NCBI GenBank assembly: GCA_947456185.1
Contig: CANGPW010000018.1
Coordinates: 1-40,347, forward strand
Source of the DNA: Bacteroidota bacterium
Lineage (GTDB): Bacteria; Bacteroidota; Bacteroidia; UKL13-3
Reading direction: 5' to 3'
DNA length: 40,347 nt
Shown piece after piece: positions 14,635 to 23,832 of the stretch (within the stretch, counting starts at the first letter, position 1; each line of letters starts with the position of its first letter). The notes under the pieces are model-generated. The model searched no databases and was not told where the DNA came from. It saw only the letters and a list, made by a program, of their open reading frames with translations. The translations under genes and the position numbers were made by a program.

Positions 14635-15885
14635 TTGATCAAATATAATCAATTCCAATTAGCCAATGGCCTTCATGTAATTCATCATTTTGATGATAGC
14701 ACACAGCTTTGTGTTTTAAATATGCTTTACAATGTGGGGTCTAAACACGAAAATCCAGATAAAACAGGATTTGCACATTTGTTCGAGCACTTGATGTTTG
14801 GCGGTTCTATTAACATTGAAGAATTTGACACCGTACTTCAAGACGCAAGTGGAGATAGTAATGCATTTACGAGCAATGATATAACAAATTATTATTTGAC
14901 TTTACCCGCCAATAATATTGAAACAGGATTTTGGTTAGAAAGCGATAGAATGTTAAGCTTAGACTTTAGCCAGGAAAGTTTAGATATTCAAAGAAATGTG
15001 GTGATTGAAGAATTTAAGGAGCGTTATCTGAATCAACCATATGGTGATGTTTGGTTGAAAATATTGCCTTTGGCATATAAAGTTCATCCTTATCGTTGGC
15101 CCACAATAGGAAAAGAAATAAGTCATATAGAAAATGCAACGCTTGATGATGTAAAAACTTTTTTCAAAAACTTTTATTGTCCAAATAATGCCGTGTTGGT
15201 TTTGGCAGGAAATTTAGATTTAGAAACATGTAAAATATTAGTAAGCAAATGGTTTGCTCCTATACCTTCGCAAAATTTTGTTAAAACGGCTTATGGTAAA
15301 GAGCCAAAACAAACTGAAGCAAGAACAGATACTGTATATGCTGATGTTCCTTTAGATATGATTGTTAAAGCATATCACATGCCGTCCAGAACAGATGAAA
15401 ATTATTTTGCAGCAGATATGCTCACAGATATTTTGGGTGCGGGAAAATCGTCAAGGTTTTATGTTGAATTGGTAAAAAATAAAAACTTATTCAGTGAATT
15501 AGACGCTTATATAAGCGGAGATGTGGAAGCTGGTTTACTGATGATAGAAGGAAAACTAAGCAAAGGAGTGAGCATGGAAAATGCCGAAAATGCCATTTTA
15601 AGCATACTAGAAGACTTTAAACACAATAGCGTTAGGGAAATTGAATTGACGAAAATTAAAAACAAATCTGAAACCAATATTCGTTTTAACGATATGACCG
15701 TTTTAAATAAAGCAATGAAATTAGCATACGCTTGGGTTTTAGGTGATGTTGAATTGGTTAATACGGAGGCTGATTCCTATTTAAAAGTTACCGAAACTGA
15801 AATAAAAAATATTGCTAATCAAATATTGGTTCCTACAAATTGTTCAACTCTTTATTATTTATCGAAACAGCATGACACTAAATAG
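14635..15885 (+). CDS. M16 zinc peptidase, active subunit
   Basis: A 416-aa insulinase-family protein without a signal peptide. The zinc motif HxxEH is HLFEH at residues 48-52 (GFAHLFEHLMFGGS), and the distal glutamate follows about 75 residues later in NVVIEEFKERYLNQPYG. The N-terminal phrase YNQFQLANGLHVIHH is the family's opening strand. A second M16 half follows (VKAYHMPSRTDENYFAADML). The frame has a TAA two codons before the TTG at 14635 and the next ATG is at residue 30, inside the fold, so TTG must be the start. It overlaps the next gene by 14 bases; together they look like the usual active/inactive pair forming one clam-shell peptidase. Probably cytosolic or periplasmic-side unknown; no export signal seen. 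Confidence 0.93.
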   Translation: MIKYNQFQLANGLHVIHHFDDSTQLCVLNMLYNVGSKHENPDKTGFAHLFEHLMFGGSINIEEFDTVLQDASGDSNAFTSNDITNYYLTLPANNIETGFWLESDRMLSLDFSQESLDIQRNVVIEEFKERYLNQPYGDVWLKILPLAYKVHPYRWPTIGKEISHIENATLDDVKTFFKNFYCPNNAVLVLAGNLDLETCKILVSKWFAPIPSQNFVKTAYGKEPKQTEARTDTVYADVPLDMIVKAYHMPSRTDENYFAADMLTDILGAGKSSRFYVELVKNKNLFSELDAYISGDVEAGLLMIEGKLSKGVSMENAENAILSILEDFKHNSVREIELTKIKNKSETNIRFNDMTVLNKAMKLAYAWVLGDVELVNTEADSYLKVTETEIKNIANQILVPTNCSTLYYLSKQHDTK

Positions 15886-17158
15886 AAAAGTTTCACCCGA
15901 TGTGGTGGAAATAAAGAGCATAAATATTAAAGAAGCACAAGAAAATATATTATCAAATAGTATAAAACTATATACTATAAATGCTAGTAATGAGGAGGTT
16001 ATAAAAATAGATTTGATTTTTGATGCAGGTTCAAATGTTCAGAAATTTAAAAGTGAAGCCAACTTTACTTCAAAAATGTTAAGCGAAGGAACTAGTAAAT
16101 ATTCTGCGGCAGAATTAGCTGAAAAACTAGATTTTTATGGTGCCTATTTTCAAACTAAAAACACAACAGAAGAAGCAATTATTACACTTTATTGTTTAAA
16201 TAAACACCTATACAATTGTTTGCCATTTATAGTTGAAATTCTTACCGATTCTATTTTTCCTGTAAAGGACTTAGACATTTTGAAAAAAAATACCATTCAA
16301 AATCTAAAAGTTAACGAGGAAAGAAATTCATATTTGGTAAGAAGAATATTTAATCAAGCCATATTTGGTGAAAATACACTTTATGGTTCCTATTCAAATA
16401 TTACAGATATTGAATCTATTTGTCAAGAACAGTTAACTGATTTTTATAAAACGCACTATCAAAAGGGTATTAAATATATTTTAGCATCTGGATATATTAA
16501 TAAAGAAACGATAAAAATAATCAACACAAATTTTGGTTCAAATACATTTAGGGTATATGATAATATAGCATATGATTACGTTGCAAAATATGGGACGCCC
16601 GCTGATTTATATATTGAGAAGTCTAATTCAGTACAAAGTGCCATTAGAATTGGAAGGGGGTTATTTAATAGAAATCATCCTGATTTTCGAGAAATGCAAT
16701 TACTTAATTTAATATTAGGGGGTTATTTTGGCTCGCGTTTAATGAAAAATATTCGTGAAGAAAAAGGTTTAACTTATGGTATTTATTCAGCAATAGAAGC
16801 TTATCCTTACGATGCCTGTTGGTATATAGACACAGAAATGAATAATGATTTATGTGAAACAGGAATTAAAGAAATATATATAGAATTGGCGCGATTAAGG
16901 GATGAACTAATTGAGGAAAAAGAGCTTAAAACAGCTAAAAACTATCTATTAGGATCGTTTTTGCGAAGTATTGACGGTCCGTTTAGCTTAGCAGATCGTT
17001 TTAAAATACTAAAAGATTTTGATTTAAAATACCAATATTTCCATGAATTTATTGAAATAATTAAAAATACAAGCGCGGAAAGATTAAAAGAATTGGCTAA
17101 TTTATACTTTAAAGAAGAAGATTTAACGAGAGTTGTTGTAGGCGCAAAAAAATATTGA
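15872..17158 (+). CDS. M16 peptidase-like partner without zinc motif
   Basis: A 428-aa protein from the ATG at 15872; the track's earlier TTG start would add 20 hydrophobic residues encoded inside the preceding gene. It has the M16 fold (EVIKIDLIFDAGSNVQKFKSEANFTSKML) but where HxxEH should be it reads KLDFYGAYFQ, so it cannot bind zinc. It keeps the conserved R/Y region of the second half: GGYFGSRLMKNIREEKGLTYGIYS. This is the standard non-catalytic partner in bacterial M16B pairs, supplying substrate-binding residues. It overlaps the active subunit gene by 14 bases and the following T9SS gene by four. Confidence 0.93.
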   Translation: MTLNRKVSPDVVEIKSINIKEAQENILSNSIKLYTINASNEEVIKIDLIFDAGSNVQKFKSEANFTSKMLSEGTSKYSAAELAEKLDFYGAYFQTKNTTEEAIITLYCLNKHLYNCLPFIVEILTDSIFPVKDLDILKKNTIQNLKVNEERNSYLVRRIFNQAIFGENTLYGSYSNITDIESICQEQLTDFYKTHYQKGIKYILASGYINKETIKIINTNFGSNTFRVYDNIAYDYVAKYGTPADLYIEKSNSVQSAIRIGRGLFNRNHPDFREMQLLNLILGGYFGSRLMKNIREEKGLTYGIYSAIEAYPYDACWYIDTEMNNDLCETGIKEIYIELARLRDELIEEKELKTAKNYLLGSFLRSIDGPFSLADRFKILKDFDLKYQYFHEFIEIIKNTSAERLKELANLYFKEEDLTRVVVGAKKY

Positions 17159-18894
17159 TAAAAAAAATATACATATTATTACTGATTTCATTGTGGGTAA
17201 ATACTGCTGAGGCACAATATTGTTCCAAAATAAGGAGAATATGTAGAGATAATTTAAATAATACTATATTTTGGAGTATAAATTTGTCTGTTCCATGTGG
17301 TACATTTAAAGAATACAAATTATTTGGAAGAGACAAGCCTTCAAGTCCTTATATGTTAATTGCCTCAATTACAGATGAAAACACAACAGATTGGAGCCAT
17401 TTAAATGCAAATGTTCCAAGTAATAAAAATTGGGATTACTATATCGAAACGGTTTATAGCTGCTTAAGTATAGATCAATCGTGTTATTCAGACACACAAA
17501 ACGTAGCAGATTTTAGCTTGCCAAAAAGCAAAATAGCATATGTAACTATTGATATTGATTCTGAATTTCCTGTTATTGTTTGGGAAAAAAACAATTATCC
17601 AAGTTTTTGGTATGTTGATTTATTTAACGACAATCCAATAAAAACCAGCATAACTGACACATTTTATATAGATAAAATATCGAGCGGAGACCCAAAAGCA
17701 AGCCCAGTAAAATATGTAATAGCTGCTGTAGATAGCTGCACAAAAAGGTGGGATTATTTACCTGAAGATTTTCATTATACTATCAATTTAAAAGGCGCAA
17801 TAGATACTTGTAAAAATATTATAAATTTAAATTGGACAAAATATATTGGCTGGACTGATAGTATTAAATACTACTATATTTATAAAATGCTAAACAAATC
17901 AAATTATTATTTGATTGATAGCGTAAGTAATAGTACCACAAATTACTCAATAAAAACAACTATAAATGAAATAGTAGATTATTATGTATCGGCTGTAAAC
18001 AGTAAATATGTAAATTATAGAAGTAGTTCAAATAATATTTCTTTTATAACAAGCAACAGAAATTCAAATCAAAACTTAAAAATAAATTATATAACATTAG
18101 ATAATAATATAAATATAAATATTGGCTTCAATACATACTCTGATTTATCTGAAATAAATATATTAAAATCAACTGATGCAGTAAACTATTCACTATATAA
18201 AGTATTAAATAACACAACATCTCCAATAAACTTTATTGATTTAATAGAACAAGGAAACAGAAGGGTGTATTATTATTTGGTTTCTAAAAATAGTTGCGGG
18301 ATTTATACTGATACTACTGCTGTATCTACCAATATTTTATTAGAAAATATACAGGACAAGGGAGAAAGTAAATTATGGTGGAATAACTATTTCACGTGGA
18401 ACAACGGGGTTGAAAAGTATATAATATACAGAGAAACAAGGGTTAATGATATGACTACAAAGCCTTTTTCTCCAAAAGGCTTTACTGTAGATAGTAATTA
18501 TATTGATAATGTAGAGGCTGAAGATTTGTCTAAAGAAAAACTTTGTTATAAATTAGTTGCAATTGAAAATATAACAGGATTTACAAGTTCATCAAATTCC
18601 GTCTGCATATTTGGTGGCTTGGTTGTATATTTTCCAAATGGAGTAATTTCACGATCTAATTCAACCAGCTTTAAACCGGTTGGTGTATTTATAGATTATT
18701 CAAAATCAAAAATGAATATTTATAACAGATGGGGTTTGTTAGTAAAAGAAATTAATGATTTAAATATTGGGTGGGACTTGACTGATTTAAATGATAATTT
18801 TGCAGAAAGCGAAACATATATATATGAGGCTAATATTATTGGTTTAGACGGTAAAGAAGTTAACAAAAAGGGTACAGTTACAATAATTAGATAA
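17155..18894 (+). CDS. Secreted protein with T9SS type-B (gliding-motility-type) C-terminal sorting domain
   Basis: A 579-aa protein. The signal peptide is MIKKIYILLLISLWVNTAEAQ. The body (about 22-480) has repeated fibronectin-like or Ig-like segments with recurring Trp and YYxS/YKxx motifs (KYYYIYKMLNKSNYYLI, VEKYIIYRETRVND) and scattered cysteines. The last 90 residues form a type-B sorting domain: VVYFPNGVISRSNSTSFKPVG, MNIYNRWGLLVKEI, GWDL, YIYEANIIGLDGKEVNKKGTVTIIR. These proteins are exported by T9SS to the cell surface or medium. Start is TTG at 17155 in the TTGA overlap with the upstream stop; no ATG lies before the signal peptide, supporting TTG. A parS-like site sits inside the coding sequence. 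The function of the body is unknown. Confidence 0.88.
   Translation: MIKKIYILLLISLWVNTAEAQYCSKIRRICRDNLNNTIFWSINLSVPCGTFKEYKLFGRDKPSSPYMLIASITDENTTDWSHLNANVPSNKNWDYYIETVYSCLSIDQSCYSDTQNVADFSLPKSKIAYVTIDIDSEFPVIVWEKNNYPSFWYVDLFNDNPIKTSITDTFYIDKISSGDPKASPVKYVIAAVDSCTKRWDYLPEDFHYTINLKGAIDTCKNIINLNWTKYIGWTDSIKYYYIYKMLNKSNYYLIDSVSNSTTNYSIKTTINEIVDYYVSAVNSKYVNYRSSSNNISFITSNRNSNQNLKINYITLDNNININIGFNTYSDLSEINILKSTDAVNYSLYKVLNNTTSPINFIDLIEQGNRRVYYYLVSKNSCGIYTDTTAVSTNILLENIQDKGESKLWWNNYFTWNNGVEKYIIYRETRVNDMTTKPFSPKGFTVDSNYIDNVEAEDLSKEKLCYKLVAIENITGFTSSSNSVCIFGGLVVYFPNGVISRSNSTSFKPVGVFIDYSKSKMNIYNRWGLLVKEINDLNIGWDLTDLNDNFAESETYIYEANIIGLDGKEVNKKGTVTIIR
18388..18403. promoter_or_regulatory. parS-like site 1 (inside the T9SS gene)
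   Basis: TATTTCACGTGGAACA differs at two of 16 positions from the canonical ParB target TGTTTCACGTGAAACA and keeps the CACGTG core with TTT and GAAC flanks. It falls in coding sequence. A second, better site lies 920 bp downstream. Confidence 0.65.
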
Positions 18895-19307
18895 TGATTT
18901 TTTACAATAATATAGATAATGGTTTTAGGATTAAAGATAAACTAAAATTAAAAAAGTGGATTATAAAAAGTATAGAAGAAGAAAAGAAGGGGGTGGATTT
19001 TATATCATTTAATTTTTGTTCTGATGTATATATTTTAGAATTAAACAAAAGGGCTTTAGGCCATAATTATTACACAGACATTATTACGTTTGAGCTTAAT
19101 AATGAAAATGAAAACATAGAGGGTGATATTTATATTAGTATTGACAGGGTAAAAGACAACGCTAAACTTTTAAAAGAATCATTTTTAAATGAGCTTCATA
19201 GGGTTATTATTCATGGTGTTCTTCACTTGTGTGGGTATAAAGACAAAATGCCTATAGATTTGAAGATGATGAGAGAAAAAGAAAATTATTACTTAAATAA
19301 ACGATAA
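18894..19307 (+). CDS. ybeY: Endoribonuclease YbeY
   Basis: A 137-aa zinc-dependent RNase of the UPF0054 family, acting in 16S rRNA 3'-end maturation and ribosome quality control. The metal-binding motif is HRVIIHGVLHLCGYKDK, with two histidines in HGVLHL; the usual terminal GxDH is replaced by GYKDK, which as I recall is the usual Bacteroidota form. NKRALGHNYYTDIITFEL and IEGDIYISIDRV are the other family blocks. The ATG overlaps the preceding stop by one base (TAATG). mnmG follows after a parS-like site. Confidence 0.93.
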   Translation: MIFYNNIDNGFRIKDKLKLKKWIIKSIEEEKKGVDFISFNFCSDVYILELNKRALGHNYYTDIITFELNNENENIEGDIYISIDRVKDNAKLLKESFLNELHRVIIHGVLHLCGYKDKMPIDLKMMREKENYYLNKR

Positions 19308-19323
19308 CGTTTCACGTGGAACA
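19308..19323. promoter_or_regulatory. parS-like site 2 (between ybeY and mnmG)
   Basis: CGTTTCACGTGGAACA matches the parS consensus at 14 of 16 positions; its inner GTTTCACGTGGAAC is one base from a perfect palindrome in either direction. It begins directly after the ybeY stop and ends four bases before the mnmG ATG at 19328. It overlaps the track's GTG start, which is one reason to prefer the ATG. Confidence 0.78.
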
Positions 19324-19327
19324 AAAA

Positions 19328-21190
19328 ATGTTAGACAAATACGATATTATAGTTGTTGGTGCTGGTCATGCTGGATGTGAAGCTGCTGCTTCTGCAGCAA
19401 ATATGGGAAGCAAAGTATTGCTTATAACCATGGATATGAACAAGATAGCTCAAATGAGCTGTAATCCAGCCATGGGAGGTGTAGCTAAAGGCCAAATAGT
19501 AAGAGAAATAGACGCTTTGGGTGGTGGCTCAGGAATAGTTTCTGATAAATCAACTATTCAGTTCAGATTACTAAATAGATCGAAAGGGCCAGCCATGTAT
19601 AGTCCAAGAGCACAAATAGACAGAATGATGTTTTCACAATATTGGAGAGAAATGTTGGAAGAAAACAAAAATGTAGATTTTTGGCAAGACATGGTTTCGG
19701 GACTAATAATAGAAAAAGGCAGGTTGGCTGGGGTTAAGACAGGGATGGGTTTGAATATTTATTCAAAAGCAGTAGTTTTAACAAGTGGAACATTTTTAAA
19801 TGGTATAATACATATTGGTCAAAAACAATTTGGTGGTGGTAGAATTGGAGAAAAATCAGCAACGGGTATAACCGAACAATTAATATCATTGGGTTTTGAA
19901 AGTGGAAGAATGAAAACAGGAACTCCGCCAAGGGTAGATGGAAGAACGCTGAATTATGATCTAATGGAAAGACAAGAAGGAGATGATATTCCTGGTAAAT
20001 TTTCATTTACAAATACAATTGCTGTGGTTAATCAAAAACCTTGTTGGATAACATATACCAATGAAAAAGTTCACGAAATATTAAGAACCGGATTTAATGA
20101 TTCTCCAATGTATGCTGGAAGAATTAAAGGATTAGGACCAAGATATTGTCCTTCAATAGAAGATAAAATTAATAGATTTGCTGAAAGAGATAGACATCAA
20201 ATTTTTGTAGAGCCTGAAGGTTGGAATACCGTAGAAATATATGTAAATGGATTTTCAACTTCTTTACCTGATCATATACAATTAAAAGCAATGAAAATGA
20301 TTCCAGGTTTTGAAAAGGCTAAAATGTTTAGACCCGGATACGCTATAGAATATGATTATTTTCCTCCTACACAATTGAAGTTAACTTTAGAGACTCATTT
20401 AATAGAAAACTTATATTTTGCTGGACAAATAAATGGAACAACAGGATATGAAGAAGCAGCTTGCCAAGGTTTAATGGCAGGAATAAATGCACATAATAAA
20501 ATTAATGAAAAAGAAGATTTTATATTAAAAAGATCTGAAGCATATATTGGTGTATTAATTGATGATTTGGTAAATAAAGGTACCGATGAGCCTTATAGAA
20601 TGTTTACGTCTAGGGCTGAATATAGAATACTTTTAAGACAAGATAATGCTGATATTAGATTAACAAAATTGGGAAATAATATTGGTTTGGCTAGTTATCA
20701 AAGATTAGAAAATGTAAATGAAAAGATAAAAAACACCAATGAAATAATTCAATTTTTTAAGAAAACTTCGGTAACACCATATGAAATAAATCCATTGCTT
20801 AAAGAATATAATACAACTGATATTCCTCAGAATTATAAATTAATGCAAATTGTAACTAGACCTCAATTAGACATCAATATTTTAAATGATCATATTCCTT
20901 TAGTAAAAAACTTTCTAAAGGATTATTCAGAAGATAATTTATTACAAGCTGAAATATTGATGAAATATGAAGGTTATATAGAAAAAGAACAATTAATGGT
21001 GGATAAAATGAATAGGCTAGAAAACGTAATAATTTATGAAGATTTTGATTATTCAACCATTCATAATATTAGTAGTGAAGCTAGAGAAAAATTTACAAAA
21101 CAAAAACCAAGAACACTTGGACAAGCAGCAAGAATAAGTGGAATTTCACCTTCTGATATTTCAGTTTTATTGGTACATTTGGGGCGTTAA
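19328..21190 (+). CDS. mnmG: tRNA uridine-5-carboxymethylaminomethyl modification enzyme MnmG (GidA)
   Basis: A 620-aa FAD enzyme. The N-terminal dinucleotide-binding motif is YDIIVVGAGHAGCEAAASAA, and the two MnmG signatures are present (MSCNPAMGGVAKGQIVREIDALGG and MKTGTPPRVDGRTLNYD). GQINGTTGYEEAACQGLMAG lies near residue 370, and the C-terminal tRNA-binding helical domain ends ISGISPSDISVLLVHLGR. With MnmE it modifies the wobble uridine (position 34) of several tRNAs using methylene-tetrahydrofolate; mnmE is not in the window. The track's GTG start at 19316 is replaced by the ATG at 19328, which aligns with family N-termini and lies outside the parS-like site. mnmG is often near the replication origin. 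Confidence 0.97.
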   Translation: MLDKYDIIVVGAGHAGCEAAASAANMGSKVLLITMDMNKIAQMSCNPAMGGVAKGQIVREIDALGGGSGIVSDKSTIQFRLLNRSKGPAMYSPRAQIDRMMFSQYWREMLEENKNVDFWQDMVSGLIIEKGRLAGVKTGMGLNIYSKAVVLTSGTFLNGIIHIGQKQFGGGRIGEKSATGITEQLISLGFESGRMKTGTPPRVDGRTLNYDLMERQEGDDIPGKFSFTNTIAVVNQKPCWITYTNEKVHEILRTGFNDSPMYAGRIKGLGPRYCPSIEDKINRFAERDRHQIFVEPEGWNTVEIYVNGFSTSLPDHIQLKAMKMIPGFEKAKMFRPGYAIEYDYFPPTQLKLTLETHLIENLYFAGQINGTTGYEEAACQGLMAGINAHNKINEKEDFILKRSEAYIGVLIDDLVNKGTDEPYRMFTSRAEYRILLRQDNADIRLTKLGNNIGLASYQRLENVNEKIKNTNEIIQFFKKTSVTPYEINPLLKEYNTTDIPQNYKLMQIVTRPQLDINILNDHIPLVKNFLKDYSEDNLLQAEILMKYEGYIEKEQLMVDKMNRLENVIIYEDFDYSTIHNISSEAREKFTKQKPRTLGQAARISGISPSDISVLLVHLGR

Positions 21191-21197
21191 ATAATAT

Positions 21198-22091
21198 ATG
21201 GAAAAATTAAATAGTTGTCTAGTTTGTGGACATACAGAATTTATTAATGAATTAACTTGTACTGATTTTGTGGCTACAGGCGAAAATTTTAACTTACAAC
21301 GTTGTAAAAAATGTACTTTTTTATTTACCAATCCAAGACCAGATACAAATGAAATTGGTAAGTATTATCAAAGTGATAAGTATGTTTCACATGCAGGGAA
21401 AAAAGAGGGTTTTGGTATCATGTATAAAATATATGATATTGTTAGAAATTACAGTATCAATCAAAAATTAAATTTAATAAAACAATATAATTCCTCTGGA
21501 AATTTAATGGATTTAGGCTGTGGTCTTGGTTATTTTTTAGATGGGGCTATAAAAGATAAAACATTTGATTGTATAGGTGTGGATGTAAGTGATGATACTA
21601 TTAAATATGTAAATGATACATTTGGATATGATGTAAAAAACGAATCTGAACTAAATCAATTACCACAAAATAATTATGATGTAATCACTCAATGGCATGT
21701 ATTAGAACACGTACATTTTTTAAATGAAAGAATGAAACAATTAAATAATTTACTTAAAAAAGATGGTACTTTATTTATTGCTGTTCCAAATTCAAATAGT
21801 TGGGATGCTAAAAAATATAAAGAATATTGGGATGGATATGATGTACCAAGACACTTATATCATTTCAATAGAACTAGCATAAAAATATTGATGGAAAAAC
21901 ACGGATTTGAAATTATAGAAACCAAGCCTTTGTTATTTGATGCGCCATATATTTCGATGAGAAGTGAACTACATCAAAAAAATAGTTTTACTTTGCTTAG
22001 AGGTGCTATAAATGGTCTAATTTCAAATATTAGCGCAATTATAACTAAAGAATATTCAACTTTATTATTTATAGTTAAAAAAAATAAATAA
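21198..22091 (+). CDS. Class I SAM-dependent methyltransferase with N-terminal zinc ribbon
   Basis: A 297-aa protein. Residues 8-40 hold two CxxC pairs (CLVCGHTEF and CKKC), a zinc ribbon. The methyltransferase domain has motif I LMDLGCGLGYFLDGA near residue 103, an acidic residue ending strand 2 in CIGVDVSD, and ITQWHVLEHVHFLNERM near 170, where LEH is typical of this methyltransferase family. The FNRTSIKILMEKHGFEI block near 225 is a common Methyltransf_23 C-terminal feature. The substrate is unknown. It lies seven bases after mnmG and is probably in the same transcript, although conserved linkage to tRNA modification is not something I can claim. Confidence 0.88.
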   Translation: MEKLNSCLVCGHTEFINELTCTDFVATGENFNLQRCKKCTFLFTNPRPDTNEIGKYYQSDKYVSHAGKKEGFGIMYKIYDIVRNYSINQKLNLIKQYNSSGNLMDLGCGLGYFLDGAIKDKTFDCIGVDVSDDTIKYVNDTFGYDVKNESELNQLPQNNYDVITQWHVLEHVHFLNERMKQLNNLLKKDGTLFIAVPNSNSWDAKKYKEYWDGYDVPRHLYHFNRTSIKILMEKHGFEIIETKPLLFDAPYISMRSELHQKNSFTLLRGAINGLISNISAIITKEYSTLLFIVKKNK

Positions 22092-22117
22092 TTGAAATTT
22101 ATTATTTCAATATTACT

Positions 22118-23716
22118 ATGAATAAGCAAATATTTTATATAATTACTTTATTATTAATTAGTTGTGCAAAAGTTGTAACGCCAACTGGTGGACCAAAAGA
22201 TATTGAGGGACCAAAAATTATATCAATATTCCCAGAGAATAAAAAAACTAACTTTTTAACTAAAAATCAAGATATTAGAATAAAATTTGATGAATTTATT
22301 CAACTAAAGGAAATTACAAAACAAATAGTAATGAGTCCTCCACAAAAGGAAAGTCCAGAATATTTAATCAATGGAAAAGAATTAATTATAAAATTTAAAG
22401 AGGAACTTCAAAAAAACACTACCTACACTTTAAATTTTGGAAATGCTATAGCTGATAACCATGAAGGAATAACAGCTAAAAATATACAATATACTTTTTC
22501 AACTGGCACATACATAGATACTAATTTTATTAGTGGTAAAATTAGAAATGCTTTTACAAATTTACCAGTAGAGGGATTAATAGTTTCATTGTATAAAAAA
22601 TCAACATTTACTGATACAACAATCTATCAATTTAATCCAACCTATTTTACTAAAACAAAAGAAGATGGTTCATTTTTGATTGAAAATATGCCAATAGAAA
22701 ATTATATTCTTTGTGCATATAAAAAAGAGGGAATAGATTTAAAATATGCTAAAAATGATAGTATTGCTATTTATAATTCGGTAATAAATACTGGAATTAT
22801 TAACTCTAAAATTCCTCTGTATTTAATTAAACCAAATGAACATAAACCTAATAAAATATTTGATACAATTAGTACACAATTAGGTGTTTATAAATTTGCA
22901 GTTTATAAACCTACAAATTTTAAAATAATAAATCCAAACAACGAAAAAGTATATTTTAAAACCTTAAAGAATACCAATGGAATAGATACAATTAAAGTAT
23001 TTGTAAATAATAAAACTGATTCATGTAAATTTAAAATAACAACAAACGATTCAAGCTTTTATAAAATAATTATTAGTAAAAAGAAGAGTAAAAAACCTGA
23101 ATTTATATTGGTTTCAAAAACAGAATTAAATCCTCTAGATACTATTTTTATTGAATCATCAGTTCCAATAAATTACATAAATAAAGACAGTATAATTATA
23201 AAAGAAGATACAAATATTTTAAACCCAACTTATTTTGAAATAGATACTAATAAAATGATAATTGCTATTTGTAATAATTGGAAAGAATCTACCAAATATA
23301 GTATTGAATTTAAAGATTCTTCATTAAAGGATATATTTGGAACTTTTAATAAAAAAACTTCCTATAGTTATGATATAAAAGCATTTAAAGAATATGGAAC
23401 TTTACTTTTAAATGTAGATTTAGAAAATGCAAAAAATAACTATATCATTCAATTATTAGATAATAATTCAAATACAGTTGTTAGATCATTTAACGTAAAT
23501 AAAAGTACTATTTTAAAAATGGAATATTTAAGTCCAATTTTAGGTAAAATAAAAATTATAGAAGATTTGAATAACAATGGTTTATGGGATAATGGAGATA
23601 TAGAATCTATGTTATATCCTGAACGTACATTTATATCAAATCAACTGATAAATGTTAGAGCATATTGGGATATAGAGCAATCTATTAACATTAACGATAT
23701 AATTAGTCAACAATAA
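22118..23716 (+). CDS. Ig-like-domain surface lipoprotein
   Basis: A 532-aa exported protein. The signal MNKQIFYIITLLLISC has a lipobox LISC with Cys16. It is followed by AKVVTPTGGPKDIEGPKIISIFPENK, a phrase typical of Bacteroidota lipoproteins that carry an SbsA-type Ig-like domain (about 35-130: IRIKFDEFIQLKEITKQIVMSP, TYTLNFGNAIADNHEG, YTFSTG). A carboxypeptidase-regulatory-like or SpaA-like domain follows (about 135-215: SGKIRNAFTNLPVEGLIVSLYKK), then a Lys/Asn/Ile-rich beta region and an EDLNNNGLWDNGDI segment near the C-terminus with repeated acidic and asparagine residues, possibly calcium-binding. Function unknown, probably cell-surface. A small hairpin TTGAAAT/ATTTCAA (22092-22110) lies in the 26-bp gap before it. 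The gene is very A/T-rich. Confidence 0.85.
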   Translation: MNKQIFYIITLLLISCAKVVTPTGGPKDIEGPKIISIFPENKKTNFLTKNQDIRIKFDEFIQLKEITKQIVMSPPQKESPEYLINGKELIIKFKEELQKNTTYTLNFGNAIADNHEGITAKNIQYTFSTGTYIDTNFISGKIRNAFTNLPVEGLIVSLYKKSTFTDTTIYQFNPTYFTKTKEDGSFLIENMPIENYILCAYKKEGIDLKYAKNDSIAIYNSVINTGIINSKIPLYLIKPNEHKPNKIFDTISTQLGVYKFAVYKPTNFKIINPNNEKVYFKTLKNTNGIDTIKVFVNNKTDSCKFKITTNDSSFYKIIISKKKSKKPEFILVSKTELNPLDTIFIESSVPINYINKDSIIIKEDTNILNPTYFEIDTNKMIIAICNNWKESTKYSIEFKDSSLKDIFGTFNKKTSYSYDIKAFKEYGTLLLNVDLENAKNNYIIQLLDNNSNTVVRSFNVNKSTILKMEYLSPILGKIKIIEDLNNNGLWDNGDIESMLYPERTFISNQLINVRAYWDIEQSININDIISQQ

Positions 23717-23832
23717 TATAATAATAAAGCTATAAAATGTGGATTAATGTTTATATCAATTTTTGTAAAAAAAGACATCTTGATAAGTACTAATTTATAC
23801 TAAATAATTTAACAGATAACTAACATTTTAAC

